A stretch of DNA of 64,000 nt, from assembly GCA_036245095.1 (NCBI GenBank), contig BSWA01000001.1, forward strand, positions 186,001-250,000, given 5' to 3'. Of this stretch, positions 34,090 through 44,311 are shown in pieces; the first letter of the stretch is position 1, and every line of letters begins with the position of its first letter. The notes under the pieces were generated by a model. That model was not told the DNA's origin, ran no database searches, and saw nothing but the letters and a program-made list of their open reading frames with translations. This DNA is from Improbicoccus devescovinae. GTDB lineage: Bacteria; Bacillota; Clostridia; Oscillospirales; Acutalibacteraceae. The translations under genes were made by a program, and so were the position numbers.

Positions 34090-34542
34090 ATGCCAACTTA
34101 TATGCCAAAACCTTGTGAAATATCGCGCCTTTGGTATGTTATAGATGGAGCCGGATTACCTCTAGGGAGGGTCGCTGCGCAGGTTGCTTCTATATTGCGA
34201 GGGAAAATTAAAGCTATTTTTGTTCCTCATGTCGATTGTGGGGATCATGTTATAGTTATAAATTGCGATAAGATTATACTCACGGGCCGAAAATTAGAAA
34301 AAAAAGTTAGATATCGTCATACTGGATATATAGGGCATCTTAAAAAAATAAATTATTCTGATCTTATGAAAAATAAGCCGAATTTGGCTATGGAACTGGC
34401 TGTGAAGGGGATGCTTCCGAAAAACACTTTGGGCCGTAAACAACTTACACGGCTTACAGCTGTCGTTGGTGAAAATCATAATCACGCTGCCCAAAAACCA
34501 CAGGTTTGGAATTATTTTAGAAAAGTGAGGGTTTCTGCATGA
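34090..34542 (+). CDS. rplM: 50S ribosomal protein uL13
   Basis: 150 aa, complete. Features: WYVIDGAGLPLGRVAAQVASILRGK, NCDKIILTGRKLEKK, and MLPKNTLGRKQL. Large-subunit protein that binds 23S rRNA early in assembly. AGGAGGG before ATG. Its stop overlaps the rpsI start (ATGA), so the two are translationally coupled, the standard order in bacteria. Confidence 0.97.
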   Translation: MPTYMPKPCEISRLWYVIDGAGLPLGRVAAQVASILRGKIKAIFVPHVDCGDHVIVINCDKIILTGRKLEKKVRYRHTGYIGHLKKINYSDLMKNKPNLAMELAVKGMLPKNTLGRKQLTRLTAVVGENHNHAAQKPQVWNYFRKVRVSA

Positions 34543-34946
34543 TATATCTTGACAAATCAGAAGCACATGGCACCGGTCGAAGAAAACACGCTGTTGCTCA
34601 AGTTAGATTATATAATAACGGGTCCGGAAGTTTTATTGTAAATAAAAAAAAAATAAACGACTATTTCGGCTTGGAATCTTTGGGGACTTATGCGTTGTTT
34701 CCTCTGGAAGTTGCTAGCATGCAGGATAAATTTGATATCGTTTGCACGGTCCATGGCGGCGGACTTTGTGGGCAATCTGGCGCAATTAGACATGGCTTGG
34801 CGAGGGCACTTGCTTCATTGGAAGATCAAGAATTAAGGCCTAAATTAAAAAAAGCAGGACTTTTAACTAGAGATCCTCGTATGAAAGAACGCAAGAAATA
34901 TGGCCTTAAAGCCGCAAGGAAGAGGCCACAATTCTCAAAGAGATGA
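34539..34946 (+). CDS. rpsI: 30S ribosomal protein uS9
   Basis: 135 aa. GTGRRKHAVAQVRL at the start, GGGLCGQSGAIRHGLARAL centre, and the C-terminal KKYGLKAARKRPQFSKR tail that reaches the P site. Starts inside the rplM stop (ATGA overlap). Confidence 0.97.
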   Translation: MIYLDKSEAHGTGRRKHAVAQVRLYNNGSGSFIVNKKKINDYFGLESLGTYALFPLEVASMQDKFDIVCTVHGGGLCGQSGAIRHGLARALASLEDQELRPKLKKAGLLTRDPRMKERKKYGLKAARKRPQFSKR

Positions 34947-35002
34947 TTTAAGGGTATTTTATTGGTTTTGGGTTATATTTTAAAACAAAGGATGAACCAT
35001 AA

Positions 35003-35509
35003 TTGAGGACAGATGTTTTTAAAGTGGAAATTGTAAATGATCAAAACAAAATCTCCCCTCCTGTAGGTTTACGAATGTTAATTCGTAGATGCTGTAATGC
35101 CGTGTTTCAATTAGAAAAATTTAATAAGTCAGCACAGGTTGTTGTAACGTTGACTGATAATGAAAAAATTAAAAATTTGAACATAAAATACAGAAATAAA
35201 GACGAATCAACTGATGTTTTGTCATTTCCTACAAAAAAATACGATCAGGTTTCTGATGATACCGATTTTGAAACAAATCCGGAGACTGGCGCTAAAATTT
35301 TAGGTGACATCGTAGTATCAATTGAAAAAGCTCGAGAGCAAAGCGAGAAATTTAATCACAGTTTGCAACATGAAATAGCTAGATTAGTTGTTCATGCTAT
35401 GTTCCATTTGTTTGGTTATGATCACGAAACTAATGAAATGGACGCGTCTATTATGACCGAACGCGAGGAAAAAGTTGTAAACAGTATAGGTTTTAACTCA
35501 AATAATTAA
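35003..35509 (+). CDS. ybeY: Endoribonuclease YbeY (rRNA maturation factor)
   Basis: 168 aa. The zinc motif HAMFHLFGYDH, preceded by LGDIVVSIEKA, is the family hallmark; YbeY helps 16S 3'-end processing and 70S quality control. An in-frame TAA directly before the TTG at 35003 fixes the start; AAAGGATG lies ~12 bases upstream. A gap of 56 bases separates it from rpsI. Confidence 0.93.
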   Translation: MRTDVFKVEIVNDQNKISPPVGLRMLIRRCCNAVFQLEKFNKSAQVVVTLTDNEKIKNLNIKYRNKDESTDVLSFPTKKYDQVSDDTDFETNPETGAKILGDIVVSIEKAREQSEKFNHSLQHEIARLVVHAMFHLFGYDHETNEMDASIMTEREEKVVNSIGFNSNN

Positions 35510-35542
35510 AATAATTAAAATAAAAATTATGCCGGTATTTTT

Positions 35543-36523
35543 ATGGAAAATTTAGAATTTATTGTGTCGGAGTCGTGTTCGGGCATTAGGCTTGATATGT
35601 ATTTATGCGAGGAATTAATTAAGTTTAGTCGTAATAAAATTTCCGGGCTTATTGATAGCGGTGACGTAAAAGTTAATGATATTGCTCAAAAGAAAGGTTA
35701 TATTGTTCGGGCTGGAGATAAAATTATTGTTAATATTAACATAAATTCGATTATATTTAATAAAAATTTATTAAAACCTATGAAATTAGATTTATGTGTC
35801 GTTTATGAAGATCAAGACTTGATAATAATTAATAAATCAAAAGGAATGATAGTTCATCCGATTCCAGGGCATGTGCGGCCTACTTTAGTAAATGCATTGA
35901 TTTTTCATAGAAATGGTCAACTTTCTAATTTAAATGGAAATTTAAGACCAGGCATAGTTCATAGGCTGGATAAAGATACAAGCGGTTTGTTAATAATAGC
36001 TAAAAATAATAAATTTCATAAGTTTATTTCTGAACAAATTAAACAACATAATTTCATAAGAAAATATGAAGCTATTGTTTGTGGGATTGTTCGTAAAGAT
36101 TTTGGAATAATATGTAATAATATAGCAAGAAATAGTAAAATACGCACAAGAATGCAAGTTATTAACGAAAATTTGTGTGATATTTATACAAAGCAAAAAG
36201 CAAAATTCGCTGTGACATATTTTAAAGTTATAAAACGTTTTTTTAGTACGAAATCTCAAAAAAAGCTAGAATTTACTCATATTGAACTTGAATTAAAAAC
36301 TGGAAGAACGCATCAAATTCGAGCTCATATGCAGCACATGGGACATGCATTAATTGGCGATATTACGTATGGTTCTAGATTTAATTTTGATTTTTATCAA
36401 GGTCAATGTTTATGTGCAAAAAGCATTTCGTTTTGGCATCCGTATTTATATAAACATTTAAGATTTAGTATTGAATTACCTGAATATTTTAAAAAAAGTT
36501 TACTAAAAATTTCTGGATTATAA
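35543..36523 (+). CDS. rluD: RluA-family 23S rRNA pseudouridine synthase
   Basis: 326 aa. An N-terminal S4 RNA-binding domain (~15-75) followed by the synthase with PGIVHRLDKDTSGLL, in which the Asp is catalytic, and GRTHQIRAHMQHMGHALIGD. RluD-like enzymes modify 23S rRNA helix 69; substrate specificity within the RluA group cannot be read here, so the symbol is tentative. Weak ribosome binding site. 33 bases after ybeY. Confidence 0.88.
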   Translation: MENLEFIVSESCSGIRLDMYLCEELIKFSRNKISGLIDSGDVKVNDIAQKKGYIVRAGDKIIVNININSIIFNKNLLKPMKLDLCVVYEDQDLIIINKSKGMIVHPIPGHVRPTLVNALIFHRNGQLSNLNGNLRPGIVHRLDKDTSGLLIIAKNNKFHKFISEQIKQHNFIRKYEAIVCGIVRKDFGIICNNIARNSKIRTRMQVINENLCDIYTKQKAKFAVTYFKVIKRFFSTKSQKKLEFTHIELELKTGRTHQIRAHMQHMGHALIGDITYGSRFNFDFYQGQCLCAKSISFWHPYLYKHLRFSIELPEYFKKSLLKISGL

Positions 36524-36630
36524 TTTAAATTATGTGTATTTTATATAAAAATTTTCATGGTAATATTATAAATAAGATATAATTATTTTTGTGAGAATTT
36601 TATTAAAAATTTTAAATTACAGGGTGAATT

Positions 36631-37638
36631 ATGTATATTTTAGCTATAGAATCCTCATGCGATGACACGTCTGGAGCTATAGTTGAAAATGGTTCAAAAG
36701 TAATTTCTTGTGTTACAGAATCTCAGCGCAGATTACATAACCAATTTGGCGGTGTAGTCCCTGAGGTTGCAGCTCGTGGGCATCTTGATTCGATTTTTAG
36801 AGTAATGCGCAAAACTTTGGAGCATGCAAATATAAATATAAATAAAATAGACGCTGTAGCTGTGACTTTTACGCCTGGACTTATCGGGCCTTTATTAGTA
36901 GGTGTCAATTTTGCAAAAGGCTTCGCGCTAGCCAGAGGCATTCCTGTGATTGGAGTTAATCATATTAAAGCTCATGTTGCAGCAAATTATATAGAAAATT
37001 CTGAGTTGACTCCTCCGTTTTTATGTTTGGTCGTTTCAGGAGGACATACTAGTTTAATTAAAATAATAAATTATACTGAATTTATTTTGATAGGCCAGAC
37101 CCGCGATGATGCCGTCGGTGAAGTTTTTGATAAAATTGCTAGAAATCTTGGCCTGGGGTATCCTGGAGGCGCAGCTTTAGATAAATTGGCTGAAATAGGA
37201 AATAATCAGAAATTTAAGTTTACTATTCCTAGGTTGGATAATCTGGATTTTAGCTTCTCTGGTATGAAAACTAAAGCTATGCAATATATGCAAAATGCAC
37301 AAAATTTTGATTCAGAAGCGTTTAAAAATGATCTGGCTGCATCGGTTCGGGAAACTATAGTTAAATATTTGACTCAAAATTTAATTTTAGCAGCTGGTAT
37401 TTTAAATATAAAAAAAATTTCGGTCGCTGGAGGAGTGGCCTCTAATTCTTATTTGAAGAAAAAAATATATGAAATGTGCATAAAAAAAGGCCTCGAATTT
37501 TATGCGCCTTCCCCAAAATATTGTACCGATAATGCTGCTATGATCGGAATTCAAGGATATTTCGAATATATTAATGGAAATATATCTGATTTAAAATTAA
37601 ATGCATATGCTAGCGGAAGTCCGGAATCTAAAATTTGA
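36631..37638 (+). CDS. tsaD: tRNA N6-adenosine threonylcarbamoyltransferase
   Basis: 335 aa Kae1/Qri7 family. ESSCDDTSGAIV, HLDSIFRVM, HIKAHVAAN (metal His pair), SGGHTSLI and SVAGGVASNSYLKK motifs are in place. Transfers threonylcarbamoyl to A37 of ANN-decoding tRNAs with TsaB/TsaE, which are not in this window. AGGGTGAATT precedes ATG. Ends ~100 bases before dnaB with an unusual run of about 18 T (37668-37685) between. Confidence 0.96.
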   Translation: MYILAIESSCDDTSGAIVENGSKVISCVTESQRRLHNQFGGVVPEVAARGHLDSIFRVMRKTLEHANININKIDAVAVTFTPGLIGPLLVGVNFAKGFALARGIPVIGVNHIKAHVAANYIENSELTPPFLCLVVSGGHTSLIKIINYTEFILIGQTRDDAVGEVFDKIARNLGLGYPGGAALDKLAEIGNNQKFKFTIPRLDNLDFSFSGMKTKAMQYMQNAQNFDSEAFKNDLAASVRETIVKYLTQNLILAAGILNIKKISVAGGVASNSYLKKKIYEMCIKKGLEFYAPSPKYCTDNAAMIGIQGYFEYINGNISDLKLNAYASGSPESKI

Positions 37639-37743
37639 TTATTTAAATTAAATTTATTATATTATTGCTTTTTTTTTTTTTTTTGGTATAAGTTCAGAAA
37701 TAATGAATTTTTTATAATTATAATTTTTTGGTTGTATTTGTAT

Positions 37744-39084
37744 ATGATGTTAAATAAAATAAAAGAATTCTCTTTTTTGTATAATTTAGAAGCTGAACAA
37801 TCTGTGCTCGGCGCTGTTATGATTGATTCGCAATATTTGGCAATTGTAATAGAAATTATACCTGATCCTGATTATTTTTATTCAAATGAACATAAAAAAA
37901 TATATTCATGCATGATGTCTATGTTTGCGTTGAATCAGAAAATTGATTATATTACAGTGTTTGAATATTTGAAATCTTCTGGAGAGTTCGAATTTGAATA
38001 TATAAAAAATTATCTTTTAGATTTATCACAAATAGTGCCTTCTATTTCTAGTGCGAGTATATATGCTAAAATTGTTCGCGATAAATATGATATCAGGCGG
38101 CTTGTGAATACTGTAAATGAAGTAATGGAACATGCTCTGGAAGGTGAAAATACTGAAAATTTACTCGAATTTACAGAACAGAGACTTTATGAAATTCGAT
38201 CTGGACAGGTTTCTAGTGGCTTTAAACATATAAAAGAAACGTTATTTAAAGTTTCTGCCGATTTAGATAAATTAGTTAGTTCTGATGAAAAAAATATTCC
38301 CGGGATTCCCACGGGATTCTCGGATCTTGATAAAATTATATCTGGGTTAAATTCCGGAGATTTGATACTTGTAGCTGCTCGGCCAGGCATGGGAAAAACT
38401 AGTTTTGCGTTAAATATTGCTGTACTTGCAGCAAGGCATTCGAAGTCAAAAGTAGCTGTGTTCTCTTTGGAAATGAATGCTGAACAGTTAGTATATAGAC
38501 TTGTTTCGTCTGCCGGATTAATCCCAGGAAATAAGCTGCGTTCAGGTAATATTACTAGTCAAGAATGGACGAGCTTTACGAATGCTTGTGCTATGCTCGG
38601 GGATTTAGATATTTTAATCGACGATTCTGCCGGTATAACCGTTTCTGAAATGCGTTCTAAAATTATGCGTCTTAAAAATTTAAATATATTAATAATAGAT
38701 TATTTGCAACTTATATCAGCGCCTAGAGAGTCGCAAAATCGAGTCAGTGAGATTACTACTATTACTAGACAGCTTAAAATATTAGCAAAAGATTTTAATA
38801 TTCCTATAATATGTTTATCGCAGTTATCTCGGGCTAGCGAACACAGAGCTAATCATAGACCTGTGCTTTCAGATTTACGAGACTCTGGGTCTATAGAACA
38901 GGATGCCGATATCGTTATGTTTTTATACAGAGAAAGTTATTATTCTTCGGAATTATCAGAAAATATAGATCATAACAAATGCGAATGCATAATTGCAAAA
39001 AATAGGCACGGCGAAACCGCAACTGTTAATATGCACTGGCAGGGCGAGTTTACAAGATTTACCGAATATACAAATTATAATTAA
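37744..39084 (+). CDS. dnaB: Replicative DNA helicase
   Basis: About 446 aa. N-terminal helical domain beginning NLEAEQSVLGAVMI, Walker A ARPGMGKTSFA, Walker B ILIIDYLQLI, then SQLSR and the late motif DLRDSGSIEQDADIV. Unwinds DNA at the fork as a hexamer. Start uncertain: two in-frame TTG and two ATG lie within 15 bases and no ribosome binding site is clear; ATG 37744 is used. Followed 22 bases later by an amidohydrolase. Confidence 0.93.
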   Translation: MMLNKIKEFSFLYNLEAEQSVLGAVMIDSQYLAIVIEIIPDPDYFYSNEHKKIYSCMMSMFALNQKIDYITVFEYLKSSGEFEFEYIKNYLLDLSQIVPSISSASIYAKIVRDKYDIRRLVNTVNEVMEHALEGENTENLLEFTEQRLYEIRSGQVSSGFKHIKETLFKVSADLDKLVSSDEKNIPGIPTGFSDLDKIISGLNSGDLILVAARPGMGKTSFALNIAVLAARHSKSKVAVFSLEMNAEQLVYRLVSSAGLIPGNKLRSGNITSQEWTSFTNACAMLGDLDILIDDSAGITVSEMRSKIMRLKNLNILIIDYLQLISAPRESQNRVSEITTITRQLKILAKDFNIPIICLSQLSRASEHRANHRPVLSDLRDSGSIEQDADIVMFLYRESYYSSELSENIDHNKCECIIAKNRHGETATVNMHWQGEFTRFTEYTNYN

Positions 39085-39117
39085 TAAAAATTTAATAAAA
39101 AACTCTTGAGGTGCATC

Positions 39118-40272
39118 GTGTATATAATAAATGCCAGAATTCATACTATGATTAAAAAAAATGATAATTTTTTAGTTATAAATCCTGGTTTTATCCGAAT
39201 AAAAAATAAGAAAATTATCGAAATCGGACACATGTCAAATTTAAATATTAATAATAATAATAATTATAAAATTATAAATGCTCAAAATCAAGAAGTCTAT
39301 CCTGGATTTATTGATTCTCATACGCATTTGGGCCTGTATAATAACGGTGAAAATTATGATTTTAATGACGCAAATGAAATAAATTTTAAAATTTGCCCGC
39401 ATCTTAGAGTGCTCGATGGAATAAATTTTTTTGATATTTCATTTACAGAAGCTTTGAAATCTGGAATTACAACCGTGATTATAAGCCCAGGAAGCGCTAG
39501 TATAATAGGCGGTCAGCTTGCGGCAATCAAGACATTTGGCCGGTCTTTACAAGAAATTGTGATAAATTCTAATATCGGAATCAAGTTTTCACTAGGCGAA
39601 AATCCTCGAAAAAATTCGAATTCTTTCGTTACTAGAATGGGCATAATTGCAAAAATTCGCGAAATATTATATAAATCTAAAAATTATATTAAAAATAATA
39701 ATACACAAAATTTTTCGCTCAAATACGAAAGTTTTATCCCGCTTTTTGAGAATAAAATTCCAGCTTATTTTCATGTACATAATACAACTGATATTCTAGC
39801 TGCTATAAATTTATCTCATGAATTTAATATTAAATTAAACTTGATTCATGCGACAGAAATTAATAAATTACATATTTTTTCAAAAAATAATAACAATTTT
39901 TTATCTAATTTAAACATAATTATAGGCCCGATTATAACAGATCGCTCTAAATATGAGTTAAAAAATTTTGATATAAATCATGTAAAATTACTTAAAAATT
40001 TAAAAATTAATTTTGGAATATCTACCGATCATCCTGAACTTCCAAGCCAATATTTAACACTAGGAGCTCATGTGTTAAATTCTTTGGGTATAAGTTCAGA
40101 TGACCTGATTGCAGCTATTACTATTAATAATGCTAAAATTTGTGGCATCGATAAATTCGTTGGTTCACTAGAAATTAACAAGCATGCAGACATATTAATT
40201 TTCGATAAAAATCCTGTACGACAATTTATATATCCTAAAGTAGTAATTATAAACGGAGAAGTAATAAAATAA
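39118..40272 (+). CDS. Amidohydrolase-superfamily enzyme
   Basis: 384 aa. VYPGFIDSHTHLGLY (metal HxH on strand 1), GITTVIISPGSASIIGGQLAAIKTFG, HVH mid-domain, an HATEI metal region and STDHPELPSQ with the catalytic Asp. This pattern is a common uncharacterised Firmicutes amidohydrolase often called imidazolonepropionase-like; the substrate is unknown. Expansion: Asn-rich loop near residue 45. GTG 39118 follows GAGGTG by four bases; a TTG 12 bases earlier overlaps the ribosome binding site. Directly downstream of dnaB. Confidence 0.85.
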   Translation: MYIINARIHTMIKKNDNFLVINPGFIRIKNKKIIEIGHMSNLNINNNNNYKIINAQNQEVYPGFIDSHTHLGLYNNGENYDFNDANEINFKICPHLRVLDGINFFDISFTEALKSGITTVIISPGSASIIGGQLAAIKTFGRSLQEIVINSNIGIKFSLGENPRKNSNSFVTRMGIIAKIREILYKSKNYIKNNNTQNFSLKYESFIPLFENKIPAYFHVHNTTDILAAINLSHEFNIKLNLIHATEINKLHIFSKNNNNFLSNLNIIIGPIITDRSKYELKNFDINHVKLLKNLKINFGISTDHPELPSQYLTLGAHVLNSLGISSDDLIAAITINNAKICGIDKFVGSLEINKHADILIFDKNPVRQFIYPKVVIINGEVIK

Positions 40273-40314
40273 ATATTTTTAATTAAATTAATTTTATGCA
40301 CATATTACAATATT

Positions 40315-41886
40315 TTAATTTAATTCAGCTGTTTTCTCGTCTAAATTCACATATTCCAAGTTTTCCTCTTCTTCACTTTCATCTTTATTTTCATCACTAA
40401 TTGGATTAAACACTGGGTCAAATACAAATTCCAATTTAGGATCCGTATTTTCTTTTGGAGGTAATTTATGCATCAAATCTACTCTTGGATATTTATTCAT
40501 TATATGTAAAAATTCTTCATGCGACATATTATTATTTTTATTAACAAGATATTCAGCTATTTCTTTTATAGCATTTTTATAATTTTCTATTATAATTTTT
40601 GTTAAATCATAACAACGTTTCAAAACAGCTTCCTCCATTTTAGTATTTACTTTACTTTTTTTAGCTATTCCGCCTATCATACCACAATCTTGATACATGT
40701 GTCTTACTAATTTCGTAGCATCATTAATATCAGCAGTCGGACCAATAGTACATATATTTGACAAACTTTCTTCTGCTGCTTTGCCGCCTAATGCGGTCAT
40801 TATACTTGCAAACACAGACGCTCTAGTTGGACTTTCGACATGTTCTGCTGTATTTGTAAAAAAACATACCCCCAACATTCCTTCCCGCCAACCGATTGAT
40901 ATTAAACTAGGCTTTTTGTAATTCCAATACCACGATATAACCGCATGCCCTGCTTCATGAATAGCTGTATTTTCCATGCATTTAAGATCAACTTTAGATT
41001 CTTTAAGAGGCCCCATATAATATTCAAGAAGCGCGTCAAATATATGATCAGAAGTTATAAATCTTAAATTCTGAATACTAGCGAATTCTCCAGCAGATTT
41101 TATTATATATTCTACATCTGCACCACTAGCTCGCCCCTCAATAATTCGAGAAATTTCTTTTACAAATTCTGGGCTAATATAATTATCTAATTTATTAATA
41201 TAAAAATTCATAATTTTTTCTATATCTATTGCTTCAGGTAAATCGACTTTTATTTTTGTATCAAACCTATTAGACCGTACAAGTGCAGCATCAATAACAC
41301 TTAGATTATTCGTTGCAGATATTATATGTACATCTTTATTTTCCGGAGATGACATTTCTAACATTAATTGCACCAAAACATCATCTGCATTAGCATGTGA
41401 ATGACCTACTGTCTGGCTTCGATTTTTAGCTATTGCGTCTAATTCATCTATAAATACTACTGATGGCGCAAAAGCTCGAGCATCTTTAAATACCTGTGCC
41501 AACATATTTTTACCTTGGCCTACATACGTTTGCACAAACTTTGTGCTATTAAGTTTAATAAACTTATAATTTAATTTTGATGCATATGCTTCCGCCATTA
41601 CACTTTTTCCAGTTCCAGGAGGCCCATGTAATAATATATTTTTAGGCACTACGCGACCATATTTTTTTAATTTCTTTTTATTTTTAGTCATATAAATTAA
41701 ATTTTTCAACTTTTTTTTAATATTTTCATATCCACGTATATCAGCGAATGTTTTTTTGGGTACAGTAACATCTACAACAGAGAATTCTTCTTTAAAACTC
41801 GTATAAATTCTTTTTGTATTTACTGCCCAAGCCATACTTTCTATTATTGTAATCCCACAACCGAGTAATAATCCTAAAAACCCCAT
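40315..41886 (-). CDS. FtsH-like AAA+ zinc metalloprotease, divergent short form
   Basis: 523 aa. One N-terminal hydrophobic segment (~1-20) instead of the usual two with a periplasmic domain; AAA module with Walker A GPPGTGKS, Walker B VVFIDELDAI and a second-region-of-homology-like ALVRSNRFD; M41 protease with HEAGH and the third zinc ligand in GPTADINDATKL. A very acidic tail (ENKDESEEEENLE) ends the protein. Typical FtsH is ~600-650 aa, so this may be a paralogue specialised for membrane or spore targets, or the only FtsH. AGGAGGG before ATG. Confidence 0.85.
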   Translation of the reverse strand: MGFLGLLLGCGITIIESMAWAVNTKRIYTSFKEEFSVVDVTVPKKTFADIRGYENIKKKLKNLIYMTKNKKKLKKYGRVVPKNILLHGPPGTGKSVMAEAYASKLNYKFIKLNSTKFVQTYVGQGKNMLAQVFKDARAFAPSVVFIDELDAIAKNRSQTVGHSHANADDVLVQLMLEMSSPENKDVHIISATNNLSVIDAALVRSNRFDTKIKVDLPEAIDIEKIMNFYINKLDNYISPEFVKEISRIIEGRASGADVEYIIKSAGEFASIQNLRFITSDHIFDALLEYYMGPLKESKVDLKCMENTAIHEAGHAVISWYWNYKKPSLISIGWREGMLGVCFFTNTAEHVESPTRASVFASIMTALGGKAAEESLSNICTIGPTADINDATKLVRHMYQDCGMIGGIAKKSKVNTKMEEAVLKRCYDLTKIIIENYKNAIKEIAEYLVNKNNNMSHEEFLHIMNKYPRVDLMHKLPPKENTDPKLEFVFDPVFNPISDENKDESEEEENLEYVNLDEKTAELN

Positions 41887-41998
41887 AAGATTCTAGCCCT
41901 CCTGATGACTTATTTTATTTCACTTAATTTATGTTATTCTATCAAAATGAAATTTAAAAGTCAACAAAAAAACAAGACAAATACATTTTTTTAAAAAA

Positions 41999-42658
41999 TT
42001 ATTTATTAAATTTTTTTTCTTGACCAAAAATTAATCTATGTATATTTGAACTATGTTTTAATAAAATTACAATACTACATATTAAAGTAATTATCGTAAT
42101 AAAATATTTTATTAAATTTTCTGTACTAGCAAATAAAAACGTTACAATTGGAAATGCAATTGCTGCAGCTATCGAGCTCAAAGAAACTATTTTTGTTAAC
42201 CATAAAACCATTAAAAATAATGAAATTAAAACCAAAAAAGCCTTCCAGTTTATTATCAAATTTATAGCCCATGCAGTAAGTATGCCCTTGCCTCCGTTAA
42301 ATTTAAAATAACATGGATACACATGACCTAGTAAACAAGCAAGTAATATTAAATACGAACAAATTTCCCAAATATAAAATTCCGAACTTATTCTTGTTAT
42401 AATAAATTTACCGACAGCAATACTAATTATTCCTTTTAAAAAATCCCCAACAAACGTTAATATACCAGACTTCCAACCCATAGTACGCAACACATTTGTA
42501 AAACCCGCGTTTTTGCTACCCAAATTTCTAATATCTTTTTTTATAAATTTCGAAATAATAATAGAAGAATTCAAGCTTCCAAGCAAATAAGCAAATATTA
42601 AAACAATGCCGAATAATAACCATTTTTTTAAAAAAAAATTCATAAATTCAATAATCAT
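41999..42658 (-). CDS. plsY: Acyl-phosphate:glycerol-3-phosphate acyltransferase PlsY
   Basis: 219 aa, multi-span membrane enzyme. Motifs: YLLGSLNSSIIIS with the GSxxS-like region, LGSKNAGFTNVLRTMG, and FKFNGGKGILTAW, the conserved GGKG loop. Makes lysophosphatidic acid from acyl-phosphate, first step of phospholipid synthesis. AAAGGAT ribosome binding site. It lies 24 bases after the antiporter gene, same strand. Confidence 0.95.
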   Translation of the reverse strand: MIIEFMNFFLKKWLLFGIVLIFAYLLGSLNSSIIISKFIKKDIRNLGSKNAGFTNVLRTMGWKSGILTFVGDFLKGIISIAVGKFIITRISSEFYIWEICSYLILLACLLGHVYPCYFKFNGGKGILTAWAINLIINWKAFLVLISLFLMVLWLTKIVSLSSIAAAIAFPIVTFLFASTENLIKYFITIITLICSIVILLKHSSNIHRLIFGQEKKFNK

Positions 42659-42682
42659 AAATATTATCCTTTAAATTAAAAA

Positions 42683-44209
42683 TTAACAAATAATTTTAAT
42701 TTTTCTTTTCACGAGAATATTAAAAATCAAGTAAATTAATATTACACATAATATAAAAGACACTAAAAAATTATGCGTAACACCCAAAAGAATATAACCT
42801 ATGCATGAGATTAGCCCAATAAATCCTACATACGGAAGCTGAGTGAGTACATGATTCATGTGCACACACTCGGCTCCTGTGCTTGAGAGTATAGTAGTAT
42901 CTGAAATCGGTGAACAATGATCGCCCCAAACGGAGCCTGACAACACAGCTGCAAGCGTAATTACTAAAATTTCAAGGCTGTTTTTTGAGCATATAGCTAC
43001 AGCTACAGGTATCAAAATACCAAATGTCCCCCATGCAGAACCTATCGAAAACGATAATACAGCTGCTGTTAAAAATAATATGCACGGGAATATCCAAGAT
43101 GGAAATTTTGAAGCTAAAATTAAAGAACTTATATATGAATCGGTCATTAACATACTTTTGCATATATTTGTCATGCTCCAAGCTAAACCCAAGACTAAGC
43201 TAGTCGGCGCCATAGATTTTATACCGTCATTAATCGATTCCATGAATTCTTTAAATGTCAATGTTTTATGAATCAGAGTCAAGATGAGAGCAGCTATTAG
43301 GCCTAAAAACACACCGGTAATTATAGAAATACTAAAATTAGCGTTTCCTAAAATTTCCATAATATTCAAATTATGATTCTGAAAAAAACCACCGGTCTCA
43401 CATATCATTAAAATCGAAGTTATTATCATGCATAAAATAGGAACCAATAAATCAGAAATTTTAGAATTTTTTTTCATATTTTCTTGCTCGGAATTTTTTT
43501 CAATTATATTTGCATTAAATTTAACTTCGCCAGATTTGGCATTTTGCTCAAAAAAATTCATTTTGCCGAAATCTTTTTGTTTAATTATTACAATAACCAT
43601 AAATACCAACGTCAATATTGCATAAAAATTATACGGAATAGTTCTAACAAATATCTCGACTCCGTTTAATCCCGTCGCAGCGAGGCATGATACTATTACC
43701 GCAGCCCAACTTGAAATCGGCGTCAAAACACACATCGGGGCCGCCGATGTATCTAACAAGTATGCTAATTTTTCTCGCGAAATATTATGCTTTTTAATCA
43801 CAGGTCTCATAATAGTACCCAAAGTTAGTATACTTAAATAGTCATCTATAGCGAACACAAGCGCTAAGAAAACCCCGAAAAGCTGGATTAATCTTCTGGA
43901 TTTTATTTTTTTCTCTATCCATTCTATGTAAGCACATGTGCCTCCAGAATTAATAATTACTTTTGAAAAGCTTCCCATCAAAAAAGTAGACATGAGCACT
44001 AATACATTGCTCCCGATTGATGTCGATATTAAATTAAATATTATTTTAACAATTGCAACCAAACTCAGTTTGCTCGCGACACAATAAATAGTAACCCCTA
44101 AAGAAATACCTGTAAATAACGAAAAGACAACTTCTTTAGTTATAATAGCCAAAAATATCGAGACTATAGGAGGAAGTATTGACCAAATCCCCAAATTAAG
44201 AGCTTCCAT
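42683..44209 (-). CDS. Na+/H+ antiporter, NhaC family
   Basis: 508 aa with about twelve membrane helices and an internal cytoplasmic loop rich in Lys/Asn/Glu (~220-250). The family blocks IDDYLSILTLGTIMRPV, AWSMTNICK and SGSVWGDHCSPISDTTILSSTGA are present. Exchanges Na+ or amino-acid-linked ions for protons; NhaC relatives include malate/lactate exchangers. ATG 44209 fits the family N-terminus (MEALNLGIWSILPPIV); upstream in-frame ATGs are less likely. Confidence 0.9.
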   Translation of the reverse strand: MEALNLGIWSILPPIVSIFLAIITKEVVFSLFTGISLGVTIYCVASKLSLVAIVKIIFNLISTSIGSNVLVLMSTFLMGSFSKVIINSGGTCAYIEWIEKKIKSRRLIQLFGVFLALVFAIDDYLSILTLGTIMRPVIKKHNISREKLAYLLDTSAAPMCVLTPISSWAAVIVSCLAATGLNGVEIFVRTIPYNFYAILTLVFMVIVIIKQKDFGKMNFFEQNAKSGEVKFNANIIEKNSEQENMKKNSKISDLLVPILCMIITSILMICETGGFFQNHNLNIMEILGNANFSISIITGVFLGLIAALILTLIHKTLTFKEFMESINDGIKSMAPTSLVLGLAWSMTNICKSMLMTDSYISSLILASKFPSWIFPCILFLTAAVLSFSIGSAWGTFGILIPVAVAICSKNSLEILVITLAAVLSGSVWGDHCSPISDTTILSSTGAECVHMNHVLTQLPYVGFIGLISCIGYILLGVTHNFLVSFILCVILIYLIFNILVKRKIKIIC

Positions 44210-44311
44210 TTCCACCATCCAAAAACTTTTCTTTAATTTTATAAAATCAAATTTATAATTCAATAGCTTTTCAAGATTTTAACACAAATTTAATCTAAAT
44301 TTAATATTAAA

